Made by a program: the position numbers and the translations under genes. The notes beneath the pieces were generated by a model. It had not been told where the DNA came from. It searched no databases and worked only from the letters and a program-made list of their open reading frames with translations. 13,376 nucleotides of DNA from Clostridiales bacterium. GTDB taxonomy: Bacteria; Bacillota; Clostridia; Christensenellales; JAISNN01. This document shows positions 13,294 through 13,376 of the stretch, piece after piece (position 1 is the stretch's first letter; the number at the start of each line of letters is the position of its first letter). Where the stretch lies: contig JAITOQ010000144.1 in the NCBI GenBank assembly GCA_031289865.1, positions 1 through 13,376 of the forward strand. The letters run 5' to 3'.

Positions 13294-13376
13294 AACCGTC
13301 CGACGTTTAACCACCCCGTCGGGCAAGCCCGCCACCCCTCCCCCGCTTAACTTGACCCACAAAAAGTCCGAGTAAG

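Overview
The window looks like a chromosomal segment of an uncultured member of the Bacillota, most likely Clostridia. The evidence is the gene order ybxF-rpsL-rpsG-fusA-tuf (the Gram-positive form of the str operon, with an L7Ae-type kink-turn protein ahead of rpsL), purine-rich ribosome binding sites of the AGGAGG type before most genes, near-consensus sigma-A promoters, AT-rich spacers and large surface proteins of gut-Clostridia type. No rRNA, tRNA, CRISPR array or transposase gene was seen. All intact genes lie on the minus strand.

Region 1 (1-4262) is the str operon, read from right to left. A promoter TTGACA-17-TAAAAT at 4234-4262 precedes ybxF, rpsL, rpsG, fusA and the first 96 codons of tuf, which runs off the left edge. 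The operon is interrupted in an unusual way between rpsG and fusA: the 331-base spacer holds a terminator-like hairpin, two intergenic repeats of families that recur elsewhere in the window, and a long AT-rich inverted repeat in front of fusA. S12 carries arginine at position 88, a classical streptomycin-resistance position.

Region 2 (4286-9069) is one very large MMPL/RND-type membrane transporter of 1513 residues. It has two six-helix halves, a DY pair in the fourth helix of each, and a roughly 950-residue outer segment containing about eight degenerate repeats of about 100 residues. It has a perfect-consensus promoter (TTGACA-17-TATAAT) and a leader of about 207 nt that contains seven copies of a 17-base tandem repeat.

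Region 3 (9070-9761) is a repeat-rich intergenic region. It holds several copies of the widespread short intergenic repeat whose translation reads HSERSEES, a companion ATTCTGCATT repeat, a 23-base tandem repeat, and on the plus strand a truncated AAA_14/DUF4143 ATPase that keeps its promoter, ribosome binding site and Walker A motif. That gene is cut off by one arm of an inverted repeat pair enclosing a bidirectional terminator hairpin.

Region 4 (9762-13193) is a 1143-residue N-terminally anchored surface protein. It has a duplicated helical domain, three InlB-type (Listeria-Bacteroides) repeats and sixteen BspA-type leucine-rich repeats that are strikingly similar at DNA level. Another copy of the intergenic repeat sits just upstream of it. 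The two large envelope genes lie next to the translation operon but share no obvious function with it; only the transporter, which has no clear terminator before the operon promoter, could be transcriptionally linked to it.
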